Assembly (NCBI GenBank): GCA_002007465.1
Contig: LNAC01000136.1
Location: forward strand, 3,407,042 to 3,471,041
Direction of reading: 5' to 3'
Length of the DNA: 64,000 nt
Source: Ailurus styani
Taxonomy: Eukaryota; Chordata; Mammalia; Carnivora; Ailuridae
Below the pieces are notes generated by a model that made no database searches, was not told the DNA's origin, and saw nothing but the letters and a program-made list of their open reading frames with translations. Below are positions 61,451-64,000 of this stretch, one piece after another. Within the stretch, counting starts at the first letter, position 1. The number at the start of each line of letters is the position of its first letter. A program made the translations under genes and the position numbers.

Positions 61451-62555
61451 GAAGTCGAATCTCCAGGTGTAAGAAACAGATGTGGGAGGATGCGAACATG
61501 GAACTTTTGCTGTCTCCGTGTAGGCTGAAGTCCCAAGACAGCAGATTTGCTGATGAGCGATACCATCAGGAGAGGCTCTGGTGAACTCACAAAAGCACCC
61601 GTGAAAGAAAGAATTAGCTTTCCTTGCCTGTCCGGACTACACAGCACGGAGGGAAAGCCATGCTAGTCCTAGCCGAGTAAGATGGATCCTGACCCCTTCT
61701 CACATTTCTTTTCCAGAGAGAACTTGCTGTGAGAAGGGCAGTTAGATGACAGCCTCGAGCTGTTCCATCATCAGGATTTCCCCCACAGCATCCAAGCCAC
61801 AGGGTTGCTTTGGCCTGACCATTTCTGCCCAATGAGGAACTCATCAATGGCCAGTGTTTTTGCCAGAACATTCCACTGGGCGTGCCAAGATGTTTTCAGA
61901 TTTACACCACAGTCTGAGGCTCTTCCTTTGCAATCTTCTTTTCTGCCCTGTCTCCTTTTGTAATTCTGATCAAAGTCTGAACTTTTTCTCTGCCTACCCC
62001 TTCCTTCTCTCTTTATCTGTCACAGGCAGTATCCCCAGTAAATCTTTTACACTTGGGGTCTGTTTCCCATAGGACTCAAACTGACACACTCTCTTCCTCC
62101 CAACCCCAACACAACAAAACTATTTCCCAGAAATTAAAAAAAAACTATCATTTGAATGGCAAGGGGAGGAATGAAGGGGAGGAAGCAGAGAAACAACATA
62201 ATAAAGGGAAAAAAGCTAAGGATCATGTTCTTCCTTTTCTACTGAAGGCTCCTCCCCTTTAAAAGGCTGGAGCTGGGGGAGAGACAGAAGCAACTTTTAA
62301 CTTTGTAGAAAGTACGTGGTATTTAACTATTAAATACTGAAATGCGACTGTCTTAAAGTAACCAAAGGACTCTCCAGTAACGTGTGGCTGAGTTATGGGA
62401 CTTGTCACACGAAAAAACATAGTTATTTTACGATTGCATTCTGCTTGTTAAAAGTTTGAATTACACACATTTCAACCTTTAGTCGACATTGCCAAGTTGC
62501 TCTCCAAAGTAGGGGTTCCAACACATAGTTCTGCCTGCAGGAATCAGGAATTCCT
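61451..62555. other. Unassigned stretch
   Basis: Somewhat GC-richer than its surroundings. No exon or named repeat that I can defend. Confidence 0.3.
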
Positions 62556-62559
62556 GTTT

Positions 62560-62755
62560 TCCCAATCAACAAAACTAACAGACAACCTACAGGATGGGAG
62601 AAGATATTTTCAAATGACATATCCGATAAAGCGCTAGCGTCCAGAATATATAAAGATCTTATACAACTCAACACCCAAAAAACAAATAATCCAGGTAAAA
62701 ATAATCCAAAGACATGAAAAAAACATTTCTCCAAAGAAGACATCAAGATTTACTG
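62560..62755 (+). repeat. LINE-1 ORF2 fragment
   Basis: 'aggatgggagaagatatttt', 'gaatatataaagatcttat' and 'ccaaagaagacatcaagat' are an L1 ORF2 segment in sense orientation. Confidence 0.75.
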
Positions 62756-63060
62756 TTTTTTGATATGCCCACTTTTTTATTGAATTACTCGATTTTTCTC
62801 TTGCTTATTTGTAGGAGTTCTTTCTCCTAACTCTAACTCTATTAAAAAATAAGCTCTATAAAGCTCTATATTAATCATACCTTGTTGGTCATATGTAGTA
62901 AAAGTATATTTTCTCTGTGGTTGGTCTTTCTGTTTTTTGTAGACTTTTTTTAAGCATGTAGACCATGTTATCAAATTTTTCTATGTTTAATAATTTTTGT
63001 GCTTTGTATATGACAATTCTTTTCTAACCTGAGTAAAAATAAATATTCGATACATTCTTT
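62756..63060 (-). repeat. LINE-1 fragment, opposite orientation
   Basis: 'gcttatttgtaggagttctt' and 'tgtggttggtctttctgttt' are antisense L1 ORF2-type text, starting directly where the sense fragment stops. Confidence 0.6.
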
Positions 63061-63108
63061 TGAAGTTTTTATTTTTTATTTTTATTTTTTTTAATATTTC
63101 TGAAGAGA

Positions 63109-63305
63109 GGGCGCCTGGGTGGCTCAGTGGGTTAAAGCCTCTGCTTTCGGCTCAGGTCATGATCTCAGGGTCCTGGGATCGAGGCCCGCATCGGGCTCCC
63201 TGCTCGGCGGGGAGCCTGCTTCCCCCTCTCTCTCTGCCTGCCTCTCTGCCTCCTTGTGATCTCTCTCCCTCTGTGAAATAAATAAATAAAATCTTTAAAA
63301 AAAAA
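63109..63305 (+). repeat. Can-SINE, mustelid-type head
   Basis: Full length and nearly consensus. The perfect 16-nt duplication aatatttctgaagaga lies at 63093-63108 and 63306-63321. Confidence 0.98.
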
Positions 63306-63780
63306 AATATTTCTGAAGAGAAAATTCATGTAGCATTGAGAAATAATCTGACTTTTTTTTCCATTCAGAAAATAAACTCATACAAGTTTTACTAACTCAT
63401 CTCTTGACTTCTGGCTCGGAACGATACTACCTCTGTCAAATATCAGACCTCCACAAAAGAGTACAACTCAGCCAATTCTGCTCCACTTCCCTATGTGTTT
63501 GTTTCTAAAACAGTATCACCATGTTTAAAACAAACAAACAAAAAAACCCAAAAAATCAAAACAAAACAAACCACGTAGCCTTATAATGGTTTGGATGTCT
63601 AGCAGGGCGAATCTTCCCTTCTTTTCTTTCCTATTTCCTTTTCCTTCAGATACTTAATGCTTTTCCCTGTAATCGTCTCTTGACCTTATGTACTAATTTG
63701 GAGTAATTTCTTAGTTTACAAAATTACTCTTTTTACTTTGTTTTGATTTTCTATATTTTTAAATGAATATTTCAAGGATA

Positions 63781-63957
63781 ACCAGATTTGGAAAATAAAA
63801 ATACAGGATGTCCAGTGAAATCTGAATTTCAGATAAACAACAGACAATTATTTAATAAGTATATCTCAAATACTGTATGAAATATGCTACAAAAATTATT
63901 TGTTTTTTATCTGAAATTCAGATTGCACTGAGTGTCCTGTATTTTATCTGGCTACAC
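63781..63957. mobile_element. Palindromic MITE-like element
   Basis: The left arm at 63781-63843 (accagatttg... atacaggatgtccagtgaaa ... atctgaatttcagataaac) is mirrored by the right arm at 63899-63953 (tatctgaaattcagattgc ... gtcctgtattttatctggct). This gives long imperfect inverted arms around an AT-rich centre. It resembles an old mammalian palindromic DNA transposon; family not assigned. Confidence 0.7.
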
Positions 63958-64000
63958 CACAATTTAATCATTTTGAAACCGAAATTAAGAATGTGGTCTA

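Noticed and set aside
1..64000. Search for a new gene cluster or operon-like system
   Set aside because: The window is vertebrate non-coding DNA with one first exon. No set of neighbouring coding genes exists.

Overview
The window looks like nuclear DNA of a caniform carnivore, probably a mustelid (ferret, mink, otter or badger type). The main evidence is 22 copies of a tRNA-Lys-derived Can-SINE (SINEC) whose head reads 'ggcgcctgggtggctcag'. Several copies carry the 'gggttaaagcctctg' and 'cccgcatcgggctc' variants common in mustelids. LINE-1 3' ends of carnivore type and the usual old mammalian repeats (L2, MIR, MER5A, MLT1) are also present. Species-level placement is inference.

The only gene I can support is a first exon inside a large CpG island at about 14.6-17.8 kb, read on the minus strand. 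It has a TATA box (17432-17437), flanking GC boxes and a 5'UTR of roughly 640 nt. An A(-3) start context is followed by ATG CGA G and a consensus GTAAGC donor at 16760. A first exon that codes only Met-Arg plus one base of the next codon is the arrangement I know for RORB (retinoic-acid-receptor-related orphan receptor beta, isoform 1). I therefore propose RORB with moderate confidence. All other coding exons would lie beyond position 1.

Layout: 1-16760 would be RORB intron 1 (with the island's intronic half at 14.6-16.7 kb); 16761 to about 17405 exon 1; 17.4-17.8 kb the promoter; 17.8-64 kb upstream flank. The flank has no convincing coding gene and is a mosaic of Can-SINEs, LINE-1 fragments of several ages, L2/MIR relics, MLT1 LTRs, one MER5A, a palindromic MITE-like element and microsatellites. 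Repeat-free stretches at about 10.2-13.2 kb and 17.9-21.1 kb are the best places to look for regulatory elements of this locus.

No new multi-gene system is visible. The most unusual item is a 5' half of tRNA-Arg(TCT), ending in the anticodon and flanked by a 19-nt direct repeat (24535-24606). Others are short homopolymer insertions flanked by direct repeats, an L1 nested in a SINE with both target duplications preserved, tandem SINE pairs sharing one target site, a 13-bp perfect hairpin in the proposed intron, and a uORF-rich 5'UTR. All other open frames look like chance or repeat-derived frames.
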